Position numbers and translations under genes: made by a program. From Yaniella halotolerans DSM 15476 (lineage in GTDB: Bacteria; Actinomycetota; Actinomycetes; Actinomycetales; Micrococcaceae), in the NCBI RefSeq assembly GCF_000420805.1, contig NZ_ATVQ01000003.1, positions 248,001-312,000 of the forward strand: DNA of 64,000 nt, given 5' to 3'. Shown in pieces: positions 45,099-53,782 of this stretch; position 1 is the first letter of the stretch, and each line of letters begins with the position of its first letter. A model generated the notes under the pieces. That model worked only from the letters and a program-made list of their open reading frames with translations, was not told where the DNA came from and made no database searches.

Positions 45099-46286
45099 AT
45101 GAATAACAGACGCAACGTAAAACTCTTTGGTGCACTCACCGCCGCAGCGCTGATGTTGACCGCTTGTGGCGGGGACGACGGCACTGCCGCTGACTCTGAT
45201 GAACCAATCCGTATCGGTGGCATCATGGACCAGTCTGGCGCCACCGGCGACGTCGGGGCCCCATACAGTGAAGGTATGGTCGCCTATATAGACAACCTGA
45301 ATGACAATGGCGGAATCAATGGTCGTACGATCGATGCCGACGTCAACGACTACGCGTACGAGATCCCTCAGGCAGAAGACCTTTATCGCAGATATGTCAA
45401 TGATGGGGTTGTCGCAGTGATGGGTTGGGGAACCGGAGATACCGAAGCCCTGCGCACCAGAGTCGCCAACGACGAGTTACCGTTCATTTCCGGTTCCTTC
45501 TCTGAAGAACTCACCGATGTTGAAGAATCGCCGTATAACTTTCTGATCGCGCCAACGTACTCGGACCAGATTCGGGTTGCGCTCAATCACATTGATCAAG
45601 AATCTGATGGTGAGGCACGAGTAGCGGTGCTGCACAATGACTCGCCGTTTGGTACCTCCCCGGTTGGCGACGGTTCGGACTGGATTGAAGACCAGGGACT
45701 GGAAATTGACTACTCGTCTCACCCCATCCCGTCTGGCACCACCAACTTCACGGGCTTGTTAAATCAGGTCAGCGATGCAGATTACATCATTGTCCAAGAC
45801 GTTGCTGCGCCTGCTTCCCAGCTTGCCCGGGATATCGAAAGTCAGGGGAGCGATCAGACAATTGTTTGTCTGAACTGGTGTTCCAGTGAATTGCTGGTGA
45901 CCTCAGCAGGCGATGCGGCCGAAGGTCACATGATGATTCAACCGGTAGCGCCCCTGTCTGCTGAAAAACCAGGCCACGAGCAGATTGTCGAGTACCTCGA
46001 AGAAAATGGGGGCGACACCGAGCAAGTCGTCAGCTATGTCCAGGGCTGGTATGCCATGCACATTATGGCCGAGGGTATTCGTCATACCCTGGATCAAGAG
46101 CAGGACCTCACTGGCGCAAACATCCGCGAATCTCTCGAAACCATGGGCCCCATCGACACGGGCGAAGTCATTGGTGACGGCACGGTCGAATTTGATCCAG
46201 AGTCGCACCGAGGCACAGTATTCTCCGGTATTTACGTCGTCGAAGACGGAGAGATCGTTGAAGTTGAAGCGGGAGTTGAACCATGA
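45099..46286 (+). CDS. ABC transporter substrate-binding lipoprotein (LivK-like)
   Basis: A 395-residue periplasmic-type binding protein of the Leu/Ile/Val (type I fold) family, anchored as a lipoprotein. The signal peptide ends in 'LMLTAC' with the lipid Cys at about residue 23. 'IRIGGIMDQSGATGDVGAPYSEGMVAYIDNLNDNGGINGRTIDADVNDY' is the family opening. The mature domain is acidic. 'GWGTGDTEALRTRVANDELPFISG' resembles members that bind aromatic or fatty acids or amides, but the ligand is not certain. AAGGAT precedes the ATG. Confidence 0.87.
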   Translation: MNNRRNVKLFGALTAAALMLTACGGDDGTAADSDEPIRIGGIMDQSGATGDVGAPYSEGMVAYIDNLNDNGGINGRTIDADVNDYAYEIPQAEDLYRRYVNDGVVAVMGWGTGDTEALRTRVANDELPFISGSFSEELTDVEESPYNFLIAPTYSDQIRVALNHIDQESDGEARVAVLHNDSPFGTSPVGDGSDWIEDQGLEIDYSSHPIPSGTTNFTGLLNQVSDADYIIVQDVAAPASQLARDIESQGSDQTIVCLNWCSSELLVTSAGDAAEGHMMIQPVAPLSAEKPGHEQIVEYLEENGGDTEQVVSYVQGWYAMHIMAEGIRHTLDQEQDLTGANIRESLETMGPIDTGEVIGDGTVEFDPESHRGTVFSGIYVVEDGEIVEVEAGVEP

Positions 46287-47125
46287 TCGCCGAGTCGTTA
46301 GCACAACCCCGACATGCTGGCGCGCCCGAATCGGATAGTCTGCTGGCAATAAACAACATCGAAGTCATCTATGACGACGTGATTCTCGTATTGCGTGGCC
46401 TGTCACTACATGTTCCCGAAGGGAAGATTGTCGCGCTGCTGGGTTCTAACGGTGCCGGAAAATCAACGACGCTGAAGGCAGCCTCCGGGCTGCTACCCAG
46501 TGAACAAGGCGAAGTCTCATCCGGTTCCATCATTTTTGGCGGTGAAGATATCACCAAGATGGACGCAGCAGAGCGAGTGAAGCGAGGGCTGAGTCTCAGT
46601 ATGGAAGGGCGTCACGTCTTTCCCCATCTGACGATCGCAGAGAATTTGCAAGCCGGTGCCTACACCCAACGGCATACGGGAGAGCTGTTCGACTTTGTGT
46701 ATGACTTCTTTCCCCGTCTGGCCGAGATGCGAAATCGTGTTGCCGGATTCTTATCCGGTGGTGAGCAACAAATGCTAGCGATCGGTAGAGCTTTGATGGC
46801 TCGACCCAAGCTGCTGATGCTCGATGAGCCCTCACTCGGTCTAGCACCAAAACTGGTCGAAGAGACATTCGAAACCATCGCGAGGCTGAACGCGGAGACG
46901 GGCCTCACCGTGCTGGTGGTGGAACAGAACGCCACGGTCGCCCTGGGGGTAGCCCACCACGGGTACCTCATGGAACAAGGCAAAATCATGCTGGAGGATT
47001 CTGCAGCAGCTTTAGCTGAGAACCCCGATGTCAAAGAGTTTTACCTGGGTGTTTCAACCAGTGGCGAAGGGAAGAAAAGCTACCGCGATGTTAAACACTA
47101 TAAACGCCGCAAACGCTGGCTCTGA
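46283..47125 (+). CDS. livF: Branched-chain-type ABC transporter ATP-binding protein LivF
   Basis: A 280-residue ATPase with 'LLAINNIEVIYDDVILVLRGLSLHVPEGKIVALLGSNGAGKST' (Walker A about 58-65), signature 'FLSGGEQQMLAIGRALM', Walker B 'LLMLDEPSLGLAP' and 'VVEQNATVAL'. 'MEGRHVFPHLTIAENLQAGA' is LivF-specific. The ATGA overlap with the binding-protein gene shows coupling. The C-terminus carries a basic extension (KKSYRDVKHYKRRKRWL) not normally needed for the ATPase. Confidence 0.92.
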   Translation: MIAESLAQPRHAGAPESDSLLAINNIEVIYDDVILVLRGLSLHVPEGKIVALLGSNGAGKSTTLKAASGLLPSEQGEVSSGSIIFGGEDITKMDAAERVKRGLSLSMEGRHVFPHLTIAENLQAGAYTQRHTGELFDFVYDFFPRLAEMRNRVAGFLSGGEQQMLAIGRALMARPKLLMLDEPSLGLAPKLVEETFETIARLNAETGLTVLVVEQNATVALGVAHHGYLMEQGKIMLEDSAAALAENPDVKEFYLGVSTSGEGKKSYRDVKHYKRRKRWL

Positions 47126-47140
47126 AAGAAGGTGGAGACC

Positions 47141-48352
47141 ATGGGAAATGCATTCCGTGGGTCGGCTGCAACTGAGGACGAAGCCAGTGATGGTCTTTCA
47201 AATGTCATGCAGCATATCGCGCACGCTGATGAGTCGCTTGCCGCTCGGTTAGAAACTGCGGGACTCAGTCCGGCTGAAATCGACGACGTACGACAGCTCG
47301 ATGTCGTACCGATTCAGGCGAAGGACGAACTGGTCGCCGCGCGACAAGCCGGACAACGAAATTGGACAGCCCAGCGGATTTTTCAATCACCGGGACCTAT
47401 TTATGAAGTACAGCCTCCTGGAGAAGATCCCTGGCGATGGGCCGAGGCATTGCACAGCGCTGGACTACAGCCCGACGATGTAGTCATCAACTGCTTTGGT
47501 TATCATCTGTCACCAGCCGGCGCGATGTTCGATACATCGATCATCGCTGCCGGGGCAACGGTCTTGCCGGCAGGCATCGGTAGCCAGCAGCTGCAAGTGC
47601 GAGCGATTATGGATCTTGGTACTCGGGGCTACGTGGGGTTGCCTAGTTATTTGAAGGCCTTGATTGACGTCGCCGCAGAAGAAGGGCACACACCGGAAGA
47701 GTTTCCTATTCGCTATGCGTTGGTGACTGCCGAGCCGCTGCCTGACGATTTGCGCCAGACCATTCAAGAGTGGGTACCAACCGTACGTATGGCCTACGGT
47801 TCGGCCGAGGCCGGACTCATTGCCTATGAGAACGGCGCTGCAGCGGGAATGGTCGAAGGAACAGGGATCGACGTTCAGGTTTGCGATATCGCTACAGGTA
47901 CCCCGGTTAGTCACGGTGAAGGAGAAGTAGTGGTGACGCTGGCGAGGAAGGAGGCACCGCTGATTCGGTTCGGCACGGGCGACCTGTCTGCCTGGCTGAC
48001 CGACGATCAAGGACAGCAAGTCCGTGATGAGCACGGACGAAGACGCCTGGCTGGGGTCTTAGGACGTACCGGTGAGGCGATCAAAGTTCGGGGTATGTTC
48101 TTGCATCCACGGCAGGCTGCCAGTGCGTTGGAGGGCATCGCCGGGTTGGCGGCGTTTCGTTTTGTCATTACTCGCAGCAATCATCGTGACGAGGTTCGCT
48201 GTGAGTATGTAAGTGAGACTGGTGAAGACCTCGGCGATGTGCTCAACGAGCGTATTCGAAATGCGTTGCGTTTCAACGCAGAAGTGCAACAAGTTCAAGC
48301 AGTACCTGCGGAATCGCCTGTCCTCACAGATGAGCGCACCTGGGACACCTAA
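47141..48352 (+). CDS. PaaK-like (phenylacetate-CoA ligase family) protein
   Basis: A 403-residue protein like the phenylacetate-CoA ligase group: 'IPIQAKDEL'-type opening ('VVPIQAKDELVAAR'), 'GYVGLPSYLKALID', 'RMAYGSAEAGLIAYE', 'LIRFGTGDLSAW', 'LGRTGEAIKVRGMFLHP'. The SSGTTG-type P-loop is replaced by 'FQSPGPIYEVQPPGEDPW', a form I recall in ligase-like genes that accompany liv operons elsewhere. It may activate the imported acid together with the long-chain-type ligase, or have another role. ATG 47141 is used; GTG 47132 is too close to the purine-rich site. Confidence 0.72.
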   Translation: MGNAFRGSAATEDEASDGLSNVMQHIAHADESLAARLETAGLSPAEIDDVRQLDVVPIQAKDELVAARQAGQRNWTAQRIFQSPGPIYEVQPPGEDPWRWAEALHSAGLQPDDVVINCFGYHLSPAGAMFDTSIIAAGATVLPAGIGSQQLQVRAIMDLGTRGYVGLPSYLKALIDVAAEEGHTPEEFPIRYALVTAEPLPDDLRQTIQEWVPTVRMAYGSAEAGLIAYENGAAAGMVEGTGIDVQVCDIATGTPVSHGEGEVVVTLARKEAPLIRFGTGDLSAWLTDDQGQQVRDEHGRRRLAGVLGRTGEAIKVRGMFLHPRQAASALEGIAGLAAFRFVITRSNHRDEVRCEYVSETGEDLGDVLNERIRNALRFNAEVQQVQAVPAESPVLTDERTWDT

Positions 48353-48428
48353 CTTGGCCTACGAGCAAAGACACTTGGGAACATCCCTCCAGTCTGCCTT
48401 TTGATTTGAGAATTTAGCATGTCTTGAG

Positions 48429-48845
48429 TCAGAGGCCCGGAGGGATGTAGTGTTCCAGACCGTCTTCACGAAGTCTGTTCTTGAGATCTTCGACCAGGCG
48501 AGTGTAGTTATCCATAATGCGTGCCCGATCCTGCAGTTCTGATGCAAGGTCTACCGATGAAGCTCGCCGCAATTCTTTACGCGTCATGGTCAGTGAAGCT
48601 GGTTTTCCACCAGGGGTATAGACCATTGAAGCTAAGGCATCCACAGTCCGATCGCGATTTTTCATCACCGTGCCTTCCATTTCCCAGCGAAAGAGCGTCC
48701 GTTCAGAAATGCCGAGCTTATGTGCTAGATCGGTTCGGGGAAGATTTGCAGCTTCTCTGCGTCGCATGATGTCTAATCCGATCGACAGTTCGTCGTCTGG
48801 ATTTAACTGTGCCTGCCCTTCACGTGGGTGCGTTTTCCTGCGCAT
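48429..48845 (-). CDS. XRE-type helix-turn-helix regulator
   Basis: A 138-residue DNA-binding protein. The helix-turn-helix is 'MRRREAANLPRTDLAHKLGISERTLFRWEMEGTV' (about 27-60), where the recognition helix starts at 'SERTLFRWE'. The rest is a helical region without a known sensor domain. It is convergent with the PaaK-like gene and transcribed away from the tRNA. Inverted 8-base repeats lie just upstream. It may regulate itself; whether it affects the neighbouring transport operon is unknown. Confidence 0.75.
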   Translation of the reverse strand: MRRKTHPREGQAQLNPDDELSIGLDIMRRREAANLPRTDLAHKLGISERTLFRWEMEGTVMKNRDRTVDALASMVYTPGGKPASLTMTRKELRRASSVDLASELQDRARIMDNYTRLVEDLKNRLREDGLEHYIPPGL

Positions 48846-48886
48846 TCGGTTGTGCCGTCCAAAGATGTTAATGAGTGCATGAGTTG

Positions 48887-48937
48887 ATACTTCAAGTATG
48901 CAGGAGGAAATTATCTGTCACAAGGCTTGAAGTGACA
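48887..48937. promoter_or_regulatory. Inverted repeats upstream of the XRE-type regulator
   Basis: ATACTTCAAGTAT (48887-48899) is a perfect palindrome around one central base. ACTTCAAG (48889-48896) recurs inverted as CTTGAAGT (48926-48933), itself inside a TGTCAC ... GTGACA inverted repeat (48916-48921 and 48932-48937). The group lies 42-92 bases before the regulator's start and looks like an autoregulatory operator. Confidence 0.45.
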
Positions 48938-49072
48938 CAAAAACAGCTTGTCAAAGCCAAAATGCTGTTTCGCTTCGGTAAACGTTGATCAACACCGCGA
49001 GACCAGCGAAGGGTCGAGGCAATATTTTGTCAATAATGGCGGGAGTGGGCAGATAGGGACTGCGCGAAGAAG

Positions 49073-49148
49073 TGGTGCCCCCGACAGGAATCGAACCTGT
49101 GGCCTTCTGCTCCGGAGGCAGACGCTCTATCCCCTGAGCTACGGAGGC
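49073..49148 (-). tRNA. tRNA-Arg (anticodon CCG)
   Basis: On the minus strand GCCTCCG pairs with CGGGGGC as the acceptor stem. The D-arm is GCTCAGGGGATAGAGC, and the anticodon stem TCTGC/GCAGA encloses the loop CTCCGGA with anticodon CCG. The T-arm is ACAGG TTCGAAT CCTGT. The discriminator A and CCA are encoded. It lies upstream of argS on the other strand, the same pairing of arginine tRNA and synthetase seen in Mycobacterium. Confidence 0.96.
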
Positions 49149-49291
49149 GGGGGTCCGACAGCTGCTTGTGCAGTTCAAGCGGACCCTGAACACCCTACCG
49201 CAAATCTCGGCCATGACGAAATATGAGGTCTTGCTGGGTCACCAATAACAGGAAACACCGCATTAAAGGTGCCGAGCTAGAACACGATAGC

Positions 49292-49297
49292 TAAACT
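49292..49297 (+). promoter_or_regulatory. -10 box of a leaderless argS transcript
   Basis: TAAACT ends seven bases before the argS GTG, which places transcription start at or next to the start codon. No Shine-Dalgarno sequence lies upstream. The -35 is not recognisable. Confidence 0.5.
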
Positions 49298-49304
49298 TGG
49301 TCAC

Positions 49305-50975
49305 GTGAATCCCGAAAAACTTTCTGAAGCTATTGCCCAAACGCTGCATACCGCAATAGAAGCCGGTGAAATCGAGTTGCCGGCCGAGGCGGTCCCCGAA
49401 GTCCCAAGGGTCGAACGACCAAAGTCACGCGAGCACGGCGACTGGGCCACGAATATCGCCATGCAGCTCGGCAAACGTGCCGGCATGAATCCCCGGCAGT
49501 TTGCTGAAATTCTGGCGCCCAAACTCCAGGCCTTGGACGGCGTTGCACAAGTCGATATTGCGGGGCCGGGTTTCATTAACATCGTCCTTGACGCTGCGGC
49601 AGCAGGAGAGTTGGCTCGTACCATTGTCGAGTCCGGGGACACATTCGGCCACAATGACCAGGCAGCAGGCGACGTCGTGAATGTCGAGTTCGTCTCGGCT
49701 AATCCAACCGGCCCGCTGCACATCGGTCACACCCGGTGGGCCGCCCTGGGCGATGCAATCGGCCGGCTGCTACGTGCTTCTGGTGCAAAAGTCACCAACG
49801 AGTACTACATCAATGACTTTGGAGCGCAGCTCGACGTCTTTGCATCTTCCGTATGGTCTCGGATGCATGGTGAGGACGTGCCAGAGGGCGGCTACCCAGG
49901 TCAGTACATTTTCGACATCGCCGAAACCATCCTTGCTGAGGACCCTGAGATCAAAGATCAGCCTTTTGAGGACGTTCTACCTCGATTACGGACTCGTGCC
50001 TACGAGCTCCAACTCGCGGAAATTCAACAGACTTTGGACGCGTTCCAAGTTAACTTTGATGTCTGGTTCTCGGAGGCAGAACTCCACGCTAGCGGGTCCG
50101 TTGAAGAAGCTCTCGAGCGTCTCAAGGCACAAGGTCACACGTTCGAACAGGAAGGTGCGTTCTGGCTGCGCACCACCGATTTCGGTGACGATAAAGACAG
50201 AGTCTTGATTAAAGCCGACGGCAAACCCACATATTTTGCTGGCGATGCAGCCTACTACCTGTCGAAGAAAGATCGCGGATTCGACCAAAAGATCTATCTC
50301 CTTGGAGCTGACCACCACGGATATGTGAATCGACTGCGGGCATTGGCTGCATGCGCAGGTGACGACATGGACGCCAACATCGAAATCCTGATTGGACAGT
50401 TGATTTCAGTCGACGGTGCGAAATTGTCCAAGCGCGCCGGCAATATCATCGAGCTCAAAGACCTCATTGAATGGCTGGGTGTTGATGCGCTGCGCTACTC
50501 GTTGGCCCGTTACCCGAATGATTCACCGATAGAAATTGATCCGGAATTATTGCGCGCCCAAACGAACGACAATCCGGTGTTCTATGTTCAGTATGCTCAT
50601 GCTCGCTCTTGCTCAGCAGCTCGCACAGCTGAAGCTCAGGGTGTGCGGCGTGACCCAGTCACGTTTGACGCTGCAGCATTAAACCATCCAACCGAAGAAG
50701 AACTCCTCTCAAAATTGGCCCAGTTCCCGTCGATAGTTGGTAGTGCCGCAAAATTGCGTCAACCACACCGGTTGGCACGGCATCTGGAATCTATCGCTGC
50801 CGCCTACCACGCCTGGTACGCTGCCGCCCGCATCGTGCCGGCGCCAAACCAAGATGGCACCAAACCTGAACCGCAAACTGTCAACTACTCCCGCCGCTGG
50901 CTCAACGACGCCACGACTCAGGTCCTCGCAAATGGTCTGGGACTTTTGGGAGTATCAGCACCGGAGAAAATGTAA
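49305..50975 (+). CDS. argS: Arginyl-tRNA synthetase
   Basis: Charges tRNA-Arg. The 556-residue class I synthetase has an N-terminal additional domain ('GDWATNIAMQLGKRAGMNPRQFAEIL'), the HIGH motif in 'NPTGPLHIGHTRWAALGDAIGRLL', 'YYINDFGAQLDVFA', the KMSKS-equivalent 'DGAKLSKRAGNIIEL' and an anticodon-binding C-terminal domain ending 'GLGLLGVSAPEKM'. It begins with GTG and appears leaderless. It opens the block argS-lysA-hom-thrB-rho and overlaps lysA by one base. Confidence 0.96.
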   Translation: MNPEKLSEAIAQTLHTAIEAGEIELPAEAVPEVPRVERPKSREHGDWATNIAMQLGKRAGMNPRQFAEILAPKLQALDGVAQVDIAGPGFINIVLDAAAAGELARTIVESGDTFGHNDQAAGDVVNVEFVSANPTGPLHIGHTRWAALGDAIGRLLRASGAKVTNEYYINDFGAQLDVFASSVWSRMHGEDVPEGGYPGQYIFDIAETILAEDPEIKDQPFEDVLPRLRTRAYELQLAEIQQTLDAFQVNFDVWFSEAELHASGSVEEALERLKAQGHTFEQEGAFWLRTTDFGDDKDRVLIKADGKPTYFAGDAAYYLSKKDRGFDQKIYLLGADHHGYVNRLRALAACAGDDMDANIEILIGQLISVDGAKLSKRAGNIIELKDLIEWLGVDALRYSLARYPNDSPIEIDPELLRAQTNDNPVFYVQYAHARSCSAARTAEAQGVRRDPVTFDAAALNHPTEEELLSKLAQFPSIVGSAAKLRQPHRLARHLESIAAAYHAWYAAARIVPAPNQDGTKPEPQTVNYSRRWLNDATTQVLANGLGLLGVSAPEKM

Positions 50976-52387
50976 TGGAATCACCTCTCGCACCAGCATG
51001 GCTATCTCACCCACAAGACACTGCTGCCCTTGATCCCAAGATCTTTTCCACCGGCGTGGACCGCAAGGCTGGCGAAGTGACCGTCCAGGGCCTCGGTGTC
51101 AGCAAACTCGTCGAACAATTCGGTAGTCCACTGTGGGTTATGGACGAAAATGATTTCCGCTTCCGAGCACGACAGTACGTTGAGGCTTTCAACACGGCAT
51201 TTGCACCACTCTGTGGGGGAGTGGATGTCTTCTACGCATCGAAAGCGCTGCTGACCGTGCAAGTTGCCCAGTGGGTCAAAGAAGAAGGCCTATTTATGGA
51301 CACGGCCTCGGGTGGCGAACTCGCCGTCGCTCTGCGCGCCGGTACAGACCCTGCAAAGATTGGACTGCACGGTAACAATAAATCTGATGCCGAGCTGCAG
51401 ACTGCCATCACCAAAGGCATTGGCCGGATCGTCGTCGACTCATTGTCTGAGCTGCGCCGTGTGGAACTTCTTGCTGAACAACTCCAAGCACGTGCAAATG
51501 TGATGCTTCGGTTGACTCCCGGGGTCGATGCTTCGACACACGAACACATTGCTACGGCACACGAGGATCAGAAATTCGGGCTGTCGATGTCGTCGGCACC
51601 GGGCCAAGAGGCTTCAGTCGCGTATCAAGCCGTGCATTTTGCCGCAGCAGCACAGCACATTGATCTGGTTGGTCTGCACTCACATATTGGTAGCCAGATC
51701 TTTGATTCCCAAGGTTTCGAAACAGCCGCCACCCGGATGCTGGAATTCATCGCAACCATTGATGCCGAGGGCATCCCCGTGGCCGAGCTCGACATTGGTG
51801 GCGGGTACGGCATCGCTTATACCGAAGCCGATGATCCCGTCGGTCCTGAAGTCATTGCCACGAACCTTGCCCAACATATTGCCTCAGAAACAACCCGACT
51901 AGGCGTGGAGTGCCCACGTATTTCTATTGAACCCGGTCGGTCCATTGCTGGCCCAGCCGGGATGACGGTATATACCGTTGGCACCACCAAAACAGTGTGG
52001 GTTGAACACAACGGTCAGCACTATCCGCGACGCTATGTCGCTGTGGACGGTGGCATGTCCGATAATCCCCGCCCGGTGCTCTACGACGCCGACTACACCG
52101 CGGTGCTGGCAAACCGCGTCAGCGACGCTGAGCCTGTCTTTTCTCGGGTGGTTGGCAAGCACTGTGAATCCGGCGATATCGTCGTCAATACGGTGTACTT
52201 GCCCGAAGATACCGAACACGGTGACCTCGTTGTCGTGCCGGCCACCGGAGCGTATGGCCACGCGATGAGCTCCAACTACAACTTGCTGACCCGCCCCGCC
52301 ATCGTTGCGGTGAAAGATGGGGTTGCTCGAGAAATCATTCGGCGAGAGACCTATGAAGATTTATTTGCGCGCGAGGTTGATTTGTAA
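50975..52387 (+). CDS. lysA: Diaminopimelate decarboxylase
   Basis: Converts meso-diaminopimelate to lysine. The 470-residue PLP enzyme has the cofactor Lys90 in 'DVFYASKALLTVQVA', 'GLHSHIGSQIFD' and 'DIGGGYGIAY' for phosphate binding, 'ISIEPGRSIAGPAG', and the partner-site Cys in 'KHCESGDIVV'. A 50-residue N-terminal extension is usual in Actinobacteria. The start codon shares one base with the argS stop; GGAG lies upstream. Confidence 0.96.
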   Translation: MESPLAPAWLSHPQDTAALDPKIFSTGVDRKAGEVTVQGLGVSKLVEQFGSPLWVMDENDFRFRARQYVEAFNTAFAPLCGGVDVFYASKALLTVQVAQWVKEEGLFMDTASGGELAVALRAGTDPAKIGLHGNNKSDAELQTAITKGIGRIVVDSLSELRRVELLAEQLQARANVMLRLTPGVDASTHEHIATAHEDQKFGLSMSSAPGQEASVAYQAVHFAAAAQHIDLVGLHSHIGSQIFDSQGFETAATRMLEFIATIDAEGIPVAELDIGGGYGIAYTEADDPVGPEVIATNLAQHIASETTRLGVECPRISIEPGRSIAGPAGMTVYTVGTTKTVWVEHNGQHYPRRYVAVDGGMSDNPRPVLYDADYTAVLANRVSDAEPVFSRVVGKHCESGDIVVNTVYLPEDTEHGDLVVVPATGAYGHAMSSNYNLLTRPAIVAVKDGVAREIIRRETYEDLFAREVDL

Positions 52388-52463
52388 CGCTGTCACGCGG
52401 ACTCGACTACAATAACCACACGGCGACCTAAGTTCTAACTTTCAACGTTCTACTCGGAGGACC

Positions 52464-53780
52464 ATGACGACTGTATCTGATACCCCAGCACTGAAGATCG
52501 CGCTGTTGGGCGGTGGGACTGTTGGATCACAGGTCGCTCGAATTCTTATTGAAGACGCTGAATCACTCACCGAGCGACTCGGTGCAGAACTCCAGCTCAC
52601 ACGCATCCTCGTCCGCAATCCGCAGGCAACACGCGACTACCAGTTACCCGATGAGTATTACAGTGACGACGCTGATGAAGTGCTAGAGGGCGCAGACATC
52701 GTCGTCGAGCTCATGGGCGGTGTCGAACGTACCCGAGAACTTGTGCTGCAGTCCATTGAGCAAGGCTCCAACGTCGTGACCGGCAATAAGGCGCTGCTTG
52801 CCACTCACGGCAATGAACTCTATGAAGCCGCCGCAGATGCTGGCGTGCAGTTGTCGTTTGAGGCGTCCGTAGCCGGGGGCATTCCGATTCTCCGCCCGCT
52901 ACGTGATTCGTTGTCCGGCGATAAAGTCACGCGGATCATGGGGATTGTTAACGGAACCACCAACTACATCCTTGACCAGATGGATACCACCGGGGCCTAT
53001 TTCAACGATGCCCTGGCTGAAGCACAGCGTCTCGGTTTTGCAGAAGCAGACCCCAGCGCCGATGTCGATGGCGACGACGCAGCAGCGAAGATTGCGATTC
53101 TCGCGCACCTGGCATTTCACGCACCGTTCTCATTGGACGAGGTATACACGCAGGGTATCGGCGAAGTCTCCGAGATGGACCACACAGCTGCTGCGACGGC
53201 CGGCTACGTCATCAAGTTGTTAGCCATTGCTGAAGAACTCGACGATCCCAACGGCGTCGTCCTGCGTGTACATCCGACGTTGTTACCACGTGACCACCCG
53301 CTAGCGAGCGTCCGCGGAGCCTATAACGCCGTGTTCGTCGAAGCAGAAAATGCTCAAGAACTCATGTTTTATGGTCCAGGAGCCGGTGGACCACCTACCG
53401 CATCGGCTGTCATGGGTGATGTCATGTCCATCGCCAAGCGTAAATTGCGTGGCGGCCCCGGGCGTACCCATACCGCACGCCGTGATCTACAAGCACTCGA
53501 AATTGGCGAATCCATCACACGCTACATGGTCGTTATCCGTGCGGCTGATGCATCCGGTGTGCTCGCTAAGGTAGCGGGGACATTCGCTGAACACCAGGTC
53601 TCCATCAAATCCATGAACCAGACCCTTGATGAAGCCTCGACCGAAGAAGACAAGACAGCCCTGTTGGCCTTCATCACGCACCGGGCAAAAGAATCACAAC
53701 TGGCCCAGACGCTCAAAGCCACAGAAGCACTGGAAGAAGTACGTGAAGTGCTGTCCGTCATGCGGGTAGAAGGTAAGTAA
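52464..53780 (+). CDS. hom: Homoserine dehydrogenase
   Basis: Reduces aspartate semialdehyde to homoserine for threonine and methionine. The 438-residue protein has the NAD(P) motif 'ALLGGGTVGSQVARIL', the catalytic-domain signature 'GIVNGTTNYILDQM', 'LGFAEADPSADVDGDDAAAKIAILA' and a C-terminal ACT domain (about 350-435) for threonine feedback. A putative -10 (TACAAT, 52408-52413) and GGAGG before the ATG suggest its own promoter after lysA. Confidence 0.96.
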   Translation: MTTVSDTPALKIALLGGGTVGSQVARILIEDAESLTERLGAELQLTRILVRNPQATRDYQLPDEYYSDDADEVLEGADIVVELMGGVERTRELVLQSIEQGSNVVTGNKALLATHGNELYEAAADAGVQLSFEASVAGGIPILRPLRDSLSGDKVTRIMGIVNGTTNYILDQMDTTGAYFNDALAEAQRLGFAEADPSADVDGDDAAAKIAILAHLAFHAPFSLDEVYTQGIGEVSEMDHTAAATAGYVIKLLAIAEELDDPNGVVLRVHPTLLPRDHPLASVRGAYNAVFVEAENAQELMFYGPGAGGPPTASAVMGDVMSIAKRKLRGGPGRTHTARRDLQALEIGESITRYMVVIRAADASGVLAKVAGTFAEHQVSIKSMNQTLDEASTEEDKTALLAFITHRAKESQLAQTLKATEALEEVREVLSVMRVEGK

Positions 53781-53782
53781 TT

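Noticed and set aside
48902-48907. AGGAGG on the plus strand as the ribosome site of a small gene
   Set aside because: No start codon lies at a suitable distance, and the sequence overlaps the inverted repeats upstream of the XRE regulator.
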